Positions 51,110-60,748 of a DNA stretch of 64,000 nucleotides are shown here, in pieces. The notes under the pieces were generated by a model, which was given only the letters and a program-made list of their open reading frames with translations, made no database searches and had not been told where the DNA came from. Each line of letters begins with the position of its first letter. Positions within the stretch are counted from its first letter, which is position 1. The translations under genes were made by a program, and so were the position numbers. Source of the DNA: Agromyces marinus (GTDB lineage Bacteria > Actinomycetota > Actinomycetes > Actinomycetales > Microbacteriaceae); assembly GCF_021442325.1 (NCBI RefSeq), contig NZ_CP087879.1, positions 1,054,001 through 1,118,000 of the forward strand. Reading direction: 5' to 3'.

Positions 51110-52513
51110 GTGACGAGGCGACTGCCGTCAACGCCGCCCAACCTGCCGGGCTTCTCGTTCATCCGGGTCCTCGGCTCGGGCGGCTTCGCCGACGTCTTCC
51201 TCTACGAGCAGAACATGCCCCGGCGGCTCGTGGCCGTCAAGGTCCTGCTCTCCGAGGTCGTCGACGACGAGGTCCGCCAGATGTTCCAGGCCGAGGCGAA
51301 CCTGATGGCCCAGCTCTCGAGCCATCCGTCGATCCTGACCGTGTACCAGGCCAGCGTCGCGGCCGACGGGCGACCGTACCTCGTGATGGAGTACTGCTCC
51401 TCCACGCTCGCCCAGCGCTATCGTGCCGTCCAGCTGCCGCTGTCCGAGGTGCTCTCGACCGGCGTCCGCATCGCGAGCGCCGTCGAGACGGCGCACCGCC
51501 AGGGGGTCCTGCATCGCGACATCAAGCCCTCCAACATCCTCACGACGGCGTACGGCCACCCCGTGCTGGCCGACTTCGGCATCGCCGCGACCCTCGGCCA
51601 GGCGGCGGCCAGCGATGCCGTCGGGCTGTCGGTCCCCTGGTCGGCCCCGGAGGTGCTGCTGGACGAGGTCGCCGGCACGGTCGCGAGCGAGGTGTGGTCC
51701 CTCGGGGCCACGGTCTACTCCCTCATCGCGGGCCGGAGCCCGTTCGAGATCATCGGCGGTGACAACGGGACGGTCGCGCTCGTCGGCCGCATCGAGAAGG
51801 CCAAGGTTCCGCCCACCGGGCGACCCGACGTCCCTCGGAGCCTCGAGGCACTGCTCGCCCGCGCCATGTCCAAGCGGCCCGCCGACCGGCAGGCCGGTGC
51901 CCTGGAGTTCATCCGCGACCTCCAGGCCGTCGAGGAGGAGCTCGCCCTTCCGCAGACCCAGCTCGAGGTCGCCATGGACGACTGGGCGCTCGCCACGGCT
52001 GTCGACCCCGACGAACGGACGCGGATCGGCGCAGGGACGACCGTCGGTTCGTCGCGCTCGCGGCGCCGGCGCGCCCGCAGCGCGGCACGCCCCAGGACGG
52101 TCGACGGGAACTCGCAGGGTTCCGGGGCTGAGCGGGGTCGCGCCGCGCCGCCCTCGACGGGCCGCCTCATCGGGGGCGTCGCGGTCGCCGCGGCGGTGTT
52201 CGTCGGGCTCGTGGTCGCGGGGCTCGTCACGCTCGCCCGCGACGCGGGCGGGATCCCCGTCGTCACCGACGTGCGCGCGCGGACCGACGGCGCGGCCATC
52301 GAGTTCGCGTGGGAGGACCCGGGGCTGCGCGCCGGGGACGCCTACATCGTGACGGTCGACGGCGCGGCGTCGCCGCCGCAGCGCGCGGCGGCGTACTCGT
52401 TGAGCGTCGACGAGCCCGGAACGGTGTGCGTGAGCGTCACGGTCTGGCGCGATGGGAAGTCCGGCACCCCGAGCGTCGAACGCTGCACCGACGTCGACGA
52501 GGTGCCCGGATGA
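51110..52513 (+). CDS. Membrane Ser/Thr protein kinase with extracellular FN3-like module
   Basis: The 467-residue protein has a kinase domain at about residues 15-280: glycine loop GSGGFADVF, Lys in LVAVKVL near 43, catalytic HRDIKPSNIL near 135, ADFGIA near 154, and the APE motif as SAPEVL. A juxtamembrane region rich in Arg and Thr follows (DERTRIGAGTTVGSSRSRRR, likely autophosphorylation sites and FHA targets). One transmembrane segment lies at about 352-376, with about 90 residues outside. The outer part has a fibronectin-III-like pattern (VTDVRARTDGAAIEFAWEDPG) rather than the PASTA repeats of PknB. The GTG has a strong GGGAGGA site. Confidence 0.93.
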   Translation: MTRRLPSTPPNLPGFSFIRVLGSGGFADVFLYEQNMPRRLVAVKVLLSEVVDDEVRQMFQAEANLMAQLSSHPSILTVYQASVAADGRPYLVMEYCSSTLAQRYRAVQLPLSEVLSTGVRIASAVETAHRQGVLHRDIKPSNILTTAYGHPVLADFGIAATLGQAAASDAVGLSVPWSAPEVLLDEVAGTVASEVWSLGATVYSLIAGRSPFEIIGGDNGTVALVGRIEKAKVPPTGRPDVPRSLEALLARAMSKRPADRQAGALEFIRDLQAVEEELALPQTQLEVAMDDWALATAVDPDERTRIGAGTTVGSSRSRRRRARSAARPRTVDGNSQGSGAERGRAAPPSTGRLIGGVAVAAAVFVGLVVAGLVTLARDAGGIPVVTDVRARTDGAAIEFAWEDPGLRAGDAYIVTVDGAASPPQRAAAYSLSVDEPGTVCVSVTVWRDGKSGTPSVERCTDVDEVPG

Positions 52514-55500
52514 ACCTGCGGGATCTCTGGAACCGGCGCCGTTCGGCGGTGCTGACCGGCGGGTCCGTCGTCGCGGTCGTCGCCCTCGTCGCGGGCGTCG
52601 CCGTGGCATCCGGGGGCTACACCGCGCAGCGCATCGACCTCGGAGACGCCTCCGTGTGGGTCGCCAACGACGAACGGCTGACCGTCGGCCGGGCGAGCAC
52701 GGCCGTGCACGAGCTCAACGCCGTCGTCGACACCGGCGGGGCGCGTGCCGAGATCGTCCAGCGCGGTGCGAGCGTGCTCGTGCTCGACCGGGACAGGGCG
52801 AGCGTCGGCATCGTCGACGCGACGACGTCGACCGTGCTCGACACCGTGGCCGTCCCGGGCGATGCCGAGATCGCGCTCGCCGGAGACCGCGTCGTCCTCG
52901 CCGCGGACGGCGACGTCTGGGTCTGGCCGGCGGACGAGTTCGGATCCTTCGACGCGGAATCGGACCCCGCGGTCTCGTTCGGCCCCGGAGCCGTCGTCTC
53001 CGTCGACGAGGACGGCCGGATCTTCGGGTTCGTCCCGAGCACCGGGGTGCTCCACGCCTCCGACGCGGACCGGCCCGACGACGTCCGCTCGACCCGGATC
53101 GAGGCGTTCGAGGAGGCGGATCGCGTCCAGGTGACCTCCGTCGCGGGACGTTGGGCGGTGTTCGATGAGACCGCACTCGTCCTGCACGTCGAGGGCGGAA
53201 CGACGGTCGACCTCGATCCCGTCGCGGACCCCGGAGACGGAGCGGTCCTGCAGCGCCCGGCGGCCGGCGGCGACCGCGTGCTCCTCGCGACGCGCACGCG
53301 ACTCGTCGAAGCGCCCCTCGACGGTTCCGGCGCGGTCGTCCTCGTCGACGGGCGGCGCGGCGTCCCCGCCGCTCCGGTCACGCACGGCGGATGCAGCCAC
53401 GCCGCCTGGTCGGACGGCATGGCCTGGCGCGACTGCGGGAACGCCGAGCTCGTGCCGCTCGCGGGAACGACCGGATCGCCGTCGCTCGCGTTCCTGGCGA
53501 ACGGCGAGACGCTCGTGCTCAACGACCGCCGCTCGGGCACGACCTGGGCGGCATCCGGCGACTACGGCGTGATCGACAACTGGGACGACCTGCTGGCCGT
53601 CCGACGCGACGAGCAGACGGTCGAGGAGAACGACCCCGACGCGACGCCGACCATCGAGAAGACCCAGGTGCCGCCCGTGGCCGTCGACGACGACTTCGGC
53701 GCGCGGCCGGGCCGATCGACGCTGCTGCCCGTGCTGCTCGACGACTACGACGCGAACGGCGACGTGCTCATCGTCTCCGCGACCGACGGCGAACTGCCCG
53801 GCTGGGCGAGCCTCGACATCGTCGCGAACCGCCAGCAGATCCAGCTCACCCTCGACGCGGACGCGTCCGGCTCCTTCGAGTTCGGGTACACGATCGACGA
53901 CGGTCGTGGCGGCACGGCGCACGCGAACGTCGCGGTCACGGTGCGCGCGCCGGACGAGAACGGCGCCCCCGAGCAGGTGCGGCCGACCCGGGCGGTCGTC
54001 GAGGAGGGCGGCCGCGTCACGACGGCGGTGCTCGGCGAGTGGGTCGATCCCGACGGCGACCCCGTGTTCCTCAGGCGCGCGACGGCCGAGGCGCCCGACC
54101 GCGTGTCGTCCACCGCCGACGGCGTCGTCGTGTTCGACGAGGGGGCCGGCCGCGGGCCCTCCCGGTCGATCGCGCTGGTCGTCTCCGACGGCCGCGACGA
54201 CGGCAACGGTGCGATGAGCGTCGCGGTGCGCCCGCTCGGCGAGGCACCGGTCATCGCCGAGCCGTTCGTCGCGCTCGCGACCGCCGGCGAGGAGATCGAG
54301 ATCGAACCCCTCAGGCACGTGCGGGGCGGGTCGGGGATGCCGCGCCTGAGCGCGGTCCCCGCCAAGCCGAAGGCCGAGATCACCCCCGACTTCGACTCGG
54401 GCACCTTCCGCTTCCGATCCGAGGACGTGCGAACGCACTACCTCGAGTACACCGTGACCGACGGCGGCGAGACGGCCACGGGACTCGTGAGGGTCGAGGT
54501 GAGCGCCCCGCCGGAACGCGACACCACGCCCATCACGGTTCCGCACACCGCGTTCCTGCGCCTCGACCAGCCGATGGAGGTCGATGTGCTCGCGACCGAC
54601 ATCGACCCGACCGGGGGGCTGCTCGTCCTCACCGGCGCGGCCGAGGAACCCGTCGACGCACTGCGGATCGAGGTCATCGACAACCGCGTGCTGCGCGTCA
54701 CGCTCACGCAGCCGCTGCCGACCGGGTCGACCAGCTTCGGCTATCGGGTGAGCAACGGCCTCGCCGATGCCGTCGGCGCCGTCACGGTCGTCGAGGTGCC
54801 CCGCCCCGACCGGTTCCAGCCGCCGATCGCCGTAGCGGACACGGCGTCGGCGCGAACGGGCGACGTCATCGACATCCCGGTCCTCGACAACGACGCGCAC
54901 CCCGACGGCGACCGGCTCGTCCTCGCTCCCGAACTCGAGCAGGCCCCCGCCGCGGGGCTGCTCTTCACCTCGGCCGGGCGCCTGCGCTTCGCCGCACCCG
55001 ATGCGCCCGGCGAGTACACCGGCGTCTATCGCGTCGAGGGACCGGACGGCCAGTTCGGGACCGCCGCCGTGACCATCACGGTGCGCGACGCCGATCCCGA
55101 GGGCAACGCGGCCCCGGTGCCGCGAACCGCCACCGCGCGGGTCCTCGCGGGCGGCACGGTCCGGATCCAGATCTCGCTCGGCGGCATCGACCCCGACGGC
55201 GACTCGGTCCAGCTCATCGGCGAGGAGTCCAACCCCGAGCGGGGGTCCGTCGTGGATCGCGGCCCCGACTGGCTCGAGTACCGGGCCGGCGAGTACTCGG
55301 CCGGCACGGACTCCTTCTCGTACGCGGTGGTCGACGCCCTCGGAGCCCGGGCGAGCGGAACCGTTCGCGTCGGCGTGGCGCCGGCCGCGCCGGGCGCCCG
55401 GCCCCCCGTCGCGATCGAGGACGACGTGACCGTGCGGCCCGGCCGGACCGTCGCCGTCCGGGTGCTCGAGAACGACAGCGACCCCGACGGGTCGCCGCTG

Positions 55501-58371
55501 CGGCTGACCGGGGCGGAGCCGAACACCGCAGGCACGTCGGTCGAGACGATCGACGGCCTCGTCGTGGTCGACGTTCCCGAGGAGCCCGACACCTACGGAG
55601 CGATCTACACGATCGAGAACGAGCGCCAGTCGAGCGCCTCGAGCTTCGTCCGCGTCACCGCCGACCCCGATGCCCCGCTCGCCCGGCCCGAGGCGCCCGA
55701 CGTCGTCCTCAGCCTCACGGACGTGCTCGAGGAGGACGAGGTCTCGGTCGACGTCCTCGAGGACGTCTTCATCGCGGATGCGGACCCGGGCGAAGCCGAC
55801 GTTGCGCTCGTCGCCGGGTACGGCGACGGCGCGCGCGTCGAAGCCGAGGGCGACGTGCGGGTGGAGGTCCGCGACGCCCGCCGCATCGTGCCCTACTCGG
55901 TCGGCCACCCCGACGACCCGGGCCTTCGCGCGTACGCGTTCATCTGGGTGCCGGGCCGCGACGACGCGCTGCCGCAGCTGCGCCGCGACGCACCACCCGT
56001 TCGCGTGACCTCGGGTGAGGAGGTCGTCTTCGAGCTCGAGGACTACGTCGTCGCGGCGTCCGGCCGTCCGGTCAGGTTGACGGATGCCGCGACCGTGCGC
56101 GCGTCCCGATCGGACGGGAGCGACCTCGTCCTCGACCAGGACACCCTCCGGTTCCGGAGCGAGGACGGGTACTTCGGGCCGGCATCCATCTCATTCACCG
56201 TGACGGACGGAGCGAGCGCGGACGATCCGGATGGACGGGTCGGGACCATCGTCGTGCCGATCGACGTCCGGCCGGGGGAGGGGCAGCCGCCCGCATTCGT
56301 CGGAGGCGTGATCGACTTCGAGCCCGGCCAGGAGAAGGCCATCGACCTCGAGCGCCTGACGAGCTCAGCGGATGCCGACGCGAGCGACCTGGAGTTCCGG
56401 GTCGTCGGCCCGGTGCCCGAGGGGTTCGACGCGGGCCTCGACGGCGGCGACCTCGTGGTCCGCACCGACGCGAGCACGGCCCAGGGCACGCGCCGGTCGA
56501 TCACGATCGGCGTCGCCGACGGCGGGATCGAGGGGACGCCGGGCCGGATCGACCTGCGGGTCGTGCCGTCGACGAGGCCGCTCGCGCAGCCGGCGCCGGA
56601 CCTCGCCGTCGCCCCGCGCGGTCGGACCACGACCGTCGACGTGCTCGAGAACGACGCCGCCGGCAACCCGTTCCCGAACTCGCCGCTGCGCGTCCTGCGC
56701 GTGCGCGGGGTGGATGCGGAGAGCCTTCCGCCCGGGCTCAGGGTCGTGCCCGACGACGACCGCGCGACGCTCGCCGTGACGGTCGAGCCGGGAGCCGATC
56801 CCGTCAACACGACGCTGCAGTACCAGGTGGCCGACGCCACGGATGACTCGAGCAGGTACGCCTGGGGCACGGTCACGATCTCGGTCCAGGATCGTCCCGA
56901 ACCGGTCACCGAGGCACGGCTCACCGCGTTCCGCGACGGCGAGATCGACCTCGCGTTCGGCGCGGGTGCCGCGAACAACTCGCCGATCGAGGGCTACCGG
57001 ATCAGCCTGCTCGACGCGGGCGACGGAACGGAGCTCAGCGCCTCGGAGTGCGCTGCGACCACCTGCACCGTTCCGACGACCGGGAACGGTCCGGCTTCGG
57101 CCGCGGTGGTCCGGATCCAGGCCCGCAACGCGATCGGGCTCAGCCACCCGGTCGACCTGCCCGAACCGGTCTGGTCGGACGTCATCCCGCCGCCGGCAGC
57201 GGGCCTTCGAGCGCTCCCGCTCGACGGACGACTGCGCGTGGAGTGGAGCCCGGTCCCATCCGGATCGGGCAGCCCGGTCGAGACGTACGCGGTCTGGGTC
57301 GCCGGTTCGCCCGTCGAGGTTCCGGCGTCCAGGGCCTGCACGGCGTCGCTGTGCACCTTCGACTCCCAGGACCTCGCCAACGGCAGCACGGTGGCGGTGA
57401 CCGTGAGTGCACGCAACGGCGCGCTCCCGGCGCTCGCCGCGTGGACCGAGGCCACGACGACGGGAACGCCCTTCGGCGTGCCGTTCGCGGGAGCGATGAA
57501 CGATCCGGTTCCGAATCCCGCGGCGGGCAGCGTGGTCGTGTCGTGGTCTGCGTTCGACGGCAACGGCGACGCGATCGACGGGTACTTCGTCCAGCGGCTC
57601 GTCGAGGGGGAGACCGCCGTGCCGACGGGCGCCCAGGCGTGCACGGTCACCCGTCCCGCACCGGGAAGCGTCGTCGCCCCCACGGTGGGCGGGACGGTCG
57701 CCGAGATGGTGCACGTGGGGCCCGGGACGGCGAGCGTGGCGTTCACGGGCACCGACGCGCAGTCGGCGAGGTACGGGTTCGTCGTCTGGGGGTACAACCG
57801 GGCCGGGTGCGTCTCCACGGAGGTCAAGACGACCGTCGTGCGTCCGGCGCCCGACGCGATCAGCGACGTCCGGAGCGGGATGGGATGGCTCGGCCCCGAG
57901 ACCTGGGACCGCCACATCGACGGCGTCGTCGGCGGAACCCGCCGGCTGCAGGTGATCGCGGTGGACGGGTCGGGAGCGCGGGTCGGTTCGCCGCGGGACT
58001 TCTCGGGGTCGGGATGGCTCCGCCAGCTGCTCGACCGCCCGTTCGGGCAGACGGCCCGGTTCCAGGTCCGCGCGTGCACCGTGTGGGGCACCTGCGGGCC
58101 GTGGTCCGAGACGTTCCCGAGCGGCGAATCCCCATCGCTCACCTTCGCCCTGCCGGGGCGGGCGTACGACCCGGCGACGCGCACCTGGTCGTGGACGGCC
58201 GATCCCGCCAACGGCGGGCTCCCCGTCGAGTACCGCTGCGGGTCGCGCGACGATGCAGGCAGGCCCGCGCAGTCCTCGACGTCCTGCACGGTCGAGAACG
58301 GCAGGCCCGGCGACGCGGTCTGGTTGGATGTTGAGGTCGCGGGCGTCACCGCGAGATTCGAGGCACGATGA
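52510..58371 (+). CDS. Giant surface protein with Ig-like and fibronectin III repeats
   Basis: 1953 residues. A basic N-terminus and one hydrophobic segment (about 14-36) anchor it, with everything after outside the cell. Residues about 40-385 look like a beta-propeller-type domain (repeated short V/A strands with D turns). About eleven cadherin/Ig-like repeats of about 95 residues follow from about 389 to 1455, each opening with patterns like PPVAVDDDFGARPGR and a DNDxxPDGD turn, probably calcium-binding. FN3-like modules begin near 1460, 1557 and 1656. The C-terminal 170 residues contain paired Cys. There is no LPXTG. ATGA overlaps at both ends tie it to the kinase and MoxR genes. Function unknown. 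Confidence 0.88.
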   Translation: MNLRDLWNRRRSAVLTGGSVVAVVALVAGVAVASGGYTAQRIDLGDASVWVANDERLTVGRASTAVHELNAVVDTGGARAEIVQRGASVLVLDRDRASVGIVDATTSTVLDTVAVPGDAEIALAGDRVVLAADGDVWVWPADEFGSFDAESDPAVSFGPGAVVSVDEDGRIFGFVPSTGVLHASDADRPDDVRSTRIEAFEEADRVQVTSVAGRWAVFDETALVLHVEGGTTVDLDPVADPGDGAVLQRPAAGGDRVLLATRTRLVEAPLDGSGAVVLVDGRRGVPAAPVTHGGCSHAAWSDGMAWRDCGNAELVPLAGTTGSPSLAFLANGETLVLNDRRSGTTWAASGDYGVIDNWDDLLAVRRDEQTVEENDPDATPTIEKTQVPPVAVDDDFGARPGRSTLLPVLLDDYDANGDVLIVSATDGELPGWASLDIVANRQQIQLTLDADASGSFEFGYTIDDGRGGTAHANVAVTVRAPDENGAPEQVRPTRAVVEEGGRVTTAVLGEWVDPDGDPVFLRRATAEAPDRVSSTADGVVVFDEGAGRGPSRSIALVVSDGRDDGNGAMSVAVRPLGEAPVIAEPFVALATAGEEIEIEPLRHVRGGSGMPRLSAVPAKPKAEITPDFDSGTFRFRSEDVRTHYLEYTVTDGGETATGLVRVEVSAPPERDTTPITVPHTAFLRLDQPMEVDVLATDIDPTGGLLVLTGAAEEPVDALRIEVIDNRVLRVTLTQPLPTGSTSFGYRVSNGLADAVGAVTVVEVPRPDRFQPPIAVADTASARTGDVIDIPVLDNDAHPDGDRLVLAPELEQAPAAGLLFTSAGRLRFAAPDAPGEYTGVYRVEGPDGQFGTAAVTITVRDADPEGNAAPVPRTATARVLAGGTVRIQISLGGIDPDGDSVQLIGEESNPERGSVVDRGPDWLEYRAGEYSAGTDSFSYAVVDALGARASGTVRVGVAPAAPGARPPVAIEDDVTVRPGRTVAVRVLENDSDPDGSPLRLTGAEPNTAGTSVETIDGLVVVDVPEEPDTYGAIYTIENERQSSASSFVRVTADPDAPLARPEAPDVVLSLTDVLEEDEVSVDVLEDVFIADADPGEADVALVAGYGDGARVEAEGDVRVEVRDARRIVPYSVGHPDDPGLRAYAFIWVPGRDDALPQLRRDAPPVRVTSGEEVVFELEDYVVAASGRPVRLTDAATVRASRSDGSDLVLDQDTLRFRSEDGYFGPASISFTVTDGASADDPDGRVGTIVVPIDVRPGEGQPPAFVGGVIDFEPGQEKAIDLERLTSSADADASDLEFRVVGPVPEGFDAGLDGGDLVVRTDASTAQGTRRSITIGVADGGIEGTPGRIDLRVVPSTRPLAQPAPDLAVAPRGRTTTVDVLENDAAGNPFPNSPLRVLRVRGVDAESLPPGLRVVPDDDRATLAVTVEPGADPVNTTLQYQVADATDDSSRYAWGTVTISVQDRPEPVTEARLTAFRDGEIDLAFGAGAANNSPIEGYRISLLDAGDGTELSASECAATTCTVPTTGNGPASAAVVRIQARNAIGLSHPVDLPEPVWSDVIPPPAAGLRALPLDGRLRVEWSPVPSGSGSPVETYAVWVAGSPVEVPASRACTASLCTFDSQDLANGSTVAVTVSARNGALPALAAWTEATTTGTPFGVPFAGAMNDPVPNPAAGSVVVSWSAFDGNGDAIDGYFVQRLVEGETAVPTGAQACTVTRPAPGSVVAPTVGGTVAEMVHVGPGTASVAFTGTDAQSARYGFVVWGYNRAGCVSTEVKTTVVRPAPDAISDVRSGMGWLGPETWDRHIDGVVGGTRRLQVIAVDGSGARVGSPRDFSGSGWLRQLLDRPFGQTARFQVRACTVWGTCGPWSETFPSGESPSLTFALPGRAYDPATRTWSWTADPANGGLPVEYRCGSRDDAGRPAQSSTSCTVENGRPGDAVWLDVEVAGVTARFEAR

Positions 58372-59363
58372 AGCCCACGGAGGAGCACCGCATGACGATG
58401 ACGCCCGAGGACGCCACCCGGTTCGCGTCGAACCTCGACGAGCTCGTCGGAGCCGTCGAGGAGGTGCTGCTCGGCAAGAACCGCGTCATCCGGCTCGCGT
58501 TCACCGCGCTGCTGAGCGAGGGGCACCTCCTGCTCGAGGACGTGCCCGGCACGGGAAAGACCTCGCTCGCGCGAACCATGGCCCAGTCGGTCGCGGGGAC
58601 GAGCAACCGCGTGCAGTTCACCCCCGACCTGCTCCCGGGCGACATCACCGGCGTCTCCGTCTACGACCAGCGCTCGCGTGCATTCGAGTTCCATCCCGGC
58701 CCCGTCTTCGCGAACATCGTGCTCGCCGACGAGATCAACCGGGCCAGCCCGAAGACGCAGTCCGCGCTGCTCGAGGTCATGGAGGAGGGCCAGGTCACCG
58801 TCGACGGTCAGACCCACCCCGTCGCCCGTCCGTTCATGGTCATCGCGACCCAGAACCCCGTCGAGCAGGCAGGCACCTACCGGCTCCCCGAAGCGCAGCT
58901 GGACCGATTCCTCATGCGCACCTCGATCGGATACCCGGACCACGCGTCGACCATCCGGATCCTCGAGGGAACCGACCAGCGCGCGCACGACCATCGCGTC
59001 GAGGCACGCCTGGACGCCGCCGAGATCGTCGAGATGGCGGCGCTCGCGCGCACCGTCTACGTCGACCCGACCATCAACGACTACGTCTCGCGTCTCGTCG
59101 ACGCGACCCGGAGCGCGACCGAGGTGCGCCTCGGCGTGAGCGTCCGCGGCGCACTCGCGCTCGTGCGCGCCGCGAAGACGCACGCCGCGGGCCGCGGGCG
59201 GCACTACGTCGTCCCCGACGACGTCAAGGCCCTCGCCGAGCCCGTGCTCGCGCACCGGATCATCCTCGATCCCGAGGCCGAGTTCGACGGCGTCACCGCA
59301 TCCAACCTCATCGCACAGGTGCTCATCGAGACCCCACCGCCCGCAGCGAGGCAGGTCGGGTGA
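58368..59363 (+). CDS. MoxR-family AAA+ ATPase
   Basis: Chaperone-type ATPase, often needed for maturation of metal or surface complexes together with DUF58/VWA proteins. The 331-residue protein has Walker A DVPGTGKTSLA near residue 60, Walker B NIVLADEINRASPKTQSALLEVMEEGQVT near 118, sensor 1 VIATQNPVEQAGTYRLPEAQLDRF near 160, and the C-terminal lid RLGVSVRGALALVRAAK. ATGA overlap with the giant surface protein gene and GTGA overlap with the DUF58 gene. Confidence 0.95.
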   Translation: MKPTEEHRMTMTPEDATRFASNLDELVGAVEEVLLGKNRVIRLAFTALLSEGHLLLEDVPGTGKTSLARTMAQSVAGTSNRVQFTPDLLPGDITGVSVYDQRSRAFEFHPGPVFANIVLADEINRASPKTQSALLEVMEEGQVTVDGQTHPVARPFMVIATQNPVEQAGTYRLPEAQLDRFLMRTSIGYPDHASTIRILEGTDQRAHDHRVEARLDAAEIVEMAALARTVYVDPTINDYVSRLVDATRSATEVRLGVSVRGALALVRAAKTHAAGRGRHYVVPDDVKALAEPVLAHRIILDPEAEFDGVTASNLIAQVLIETPPPAARQVG

Positions 59364-60748
59364 GCTCCGACACCCGGACGATCATCCCCGAGGAGGCCGC
59401 GAGCCAGGGCCTGCTCGCGGTGGTCATCGCTCGCGCGGTCGTCGCCGCGCGAGCCGCGGCATCCGTTCTCGAACGCACGACCCGTGCGGCGCGCTCGGTC
59501 GTGACGCCCCTCGGCTGGGGCGTGATCGCCGGCGGGATCGCCTCGCTCGTCCTCGCGTACGGCTGGGGGTGGACCGAGCTCGCCGTGATCGGCTGGGGCC
59601 TGCTGTTCGTCGCGGCCGCGGCCTCCCTCTGGCTGGTCGGGCGGGGAGCCGGACAGATCCTGCTCACGCTCCCCGTCCCGCGCGTCGCCGTCGGCGAGAC
59701 CGCCGAGGCGCGCCTGGTCGCCCGCAATCCCGGACGTCGGCGATTCTCGGGCGCCCGGCTCGAGATCCCGGTCGGTCGCCGGGTCGTGGAACTGCTCCTG
59801 CCGGCGCTCTCGCGCGGCGGGGAGGTCGACGAGCACGTCGGCATCCCGACCGACCGACGCGGCATCGTCGCCGTCGGACCGGCGCGCACCGTCCGTGCCG
59901 ACCCCCTCGGGCTCATGCGACGCGAGATCGTGTGGTCGGACGTGCGCGAACTGCACGTGCATCCCCGAACGGTCGCGGTGTCGGCGCTGAGCACCGGGTA
60001 CCTCCGCGACCTCGAGGGGTCGCCGACACGCGACCTGACGGCGAGCGACATCGCCTTCCATGCGCTCCGGGAGTACCAGCCGGGGGACGACCGACGGTAC
60101 ATCCACTGGCGCAGTTCGGCCAAGACCGGCACGTTCATGGTGCGCCAGTTCGAGGAGACCCGGCGCAGCCGTCTCATGGTGCTGCTCGACCTCCGCCCGG
60201 ACGCGTACGAGGACCCCGACGACTTCGAGCTGGCGGTGAGCGTCGCGGCATCGATCGGGGCCCGCGCCATCCGCGACGCGAGGAGCCTGGCGTTCGCGGT
60301 GTCGGGTCGGTGGCGGAGCGGTCGGCCCGCCCTGAATCGTCGCACCGCCCTGAACCGTCGCACCGCCCCGGGGGCCGAGCCCGTGCGCTCACGCTCGGGC
60401 ATCGCAGCGGTCCGCGAACTGCCGACGGCGTCGCGCGACCGGCTCCTCGACGCGCTGTGCATCGAGGAGCGCGACCCTCGCGCCGCCGCCCTCGGGGACG
60501 TCGCGCGCGCCGCCGCCGAGTCCATCTCGGGGGTCTCGCTCGCGTTCGTGATCACCGGGGGAGCCTGCGAGGTCGCCGACCTGCGGCAGGCCGCGACGCG
60601 GCTTCCGCTCGGGGTCGAGACGATCGCGGTGCGCTGCCGATCCGAGGGCGAGGCGAGCGCACGCTCGGTCGGGGGCGTCGCCGTCTACGGGATCGGCTAC
60701 CTCGAGGACCTGGCCTCCCTGCTCGCGCGGACGGCGTCGGTGGCATGA
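59360..60748 (+). CDS. DUF58 membrane protein (MoxR partner)
   Basis: The 462-residue protein has a cytoplasmic N-terminal helix, two transmembrane segments at about 50-95, a beta domain (TAEARLVARNPGRRRFSGARLEI), and the DUF58 core with HALREYQPGDDRRYIHWRSSAKTG near residue 240 followed by the VWA-like RSRLMVLLDLRPDAYEDPDD. A 2x18-bp tandem repeat (60328-60363) encodes two A-L-N-R-R-T hexapeptides. It is the standard companion of MoxR and of the transglutaminase-like gene that follows with an ATGA overlap. Confidence 0.93.
   Translation: MSSDTRTIIPEEAASQGLLAVVIARAVVAARAAASVLERTTRAARSVVTPLGWGVIAGGIASLVLAYGWGWTELAVIGWGLLFVAAAASLWLVGRGAGQILLTLPVPRVAVGETAEARLVARNPGRRRFSGARLEIPVGRRVVELLLPALSRGGEVDEHVGIPTDRRGIVAVGPARTVRADPLGLMRREIVWSDVRELHVHPRTVAVSALSTGYLRDLEGSPTRDLTASDIAFHALREYQPGDDRRYIHWRSSAKTGTFMVRQFEETRRSRLMVLLDLRPDAYEDPDDFELAVSVAASIGARAIRDARSLAFAVSGRWRSGRPALNRRTALNRRTAPGAEPVRSRSGIAAVRELPTASRDRLLDALCIEERDPRAAALGDVARAAAESISGVSLAFVITGGACEVADLRQAATRLPLGVETIAVRCRSEGEASARSVGGVAVYGIGYLEDLASLLARTASVA
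60328..60363 (+). repeat. 18-bp tandem duplication in the DUF58 gene
   Basis: Units 60328-60345 and 60346-60363 differ at one base. In frame. Confidence 0.85.

Noticed and set aside
52342-55908. Long minus-strand open frame opposite the giant surface protein
   Set aside because: Antisense frame created by third-position G/C bias; no recognisable domain or ribosome site.
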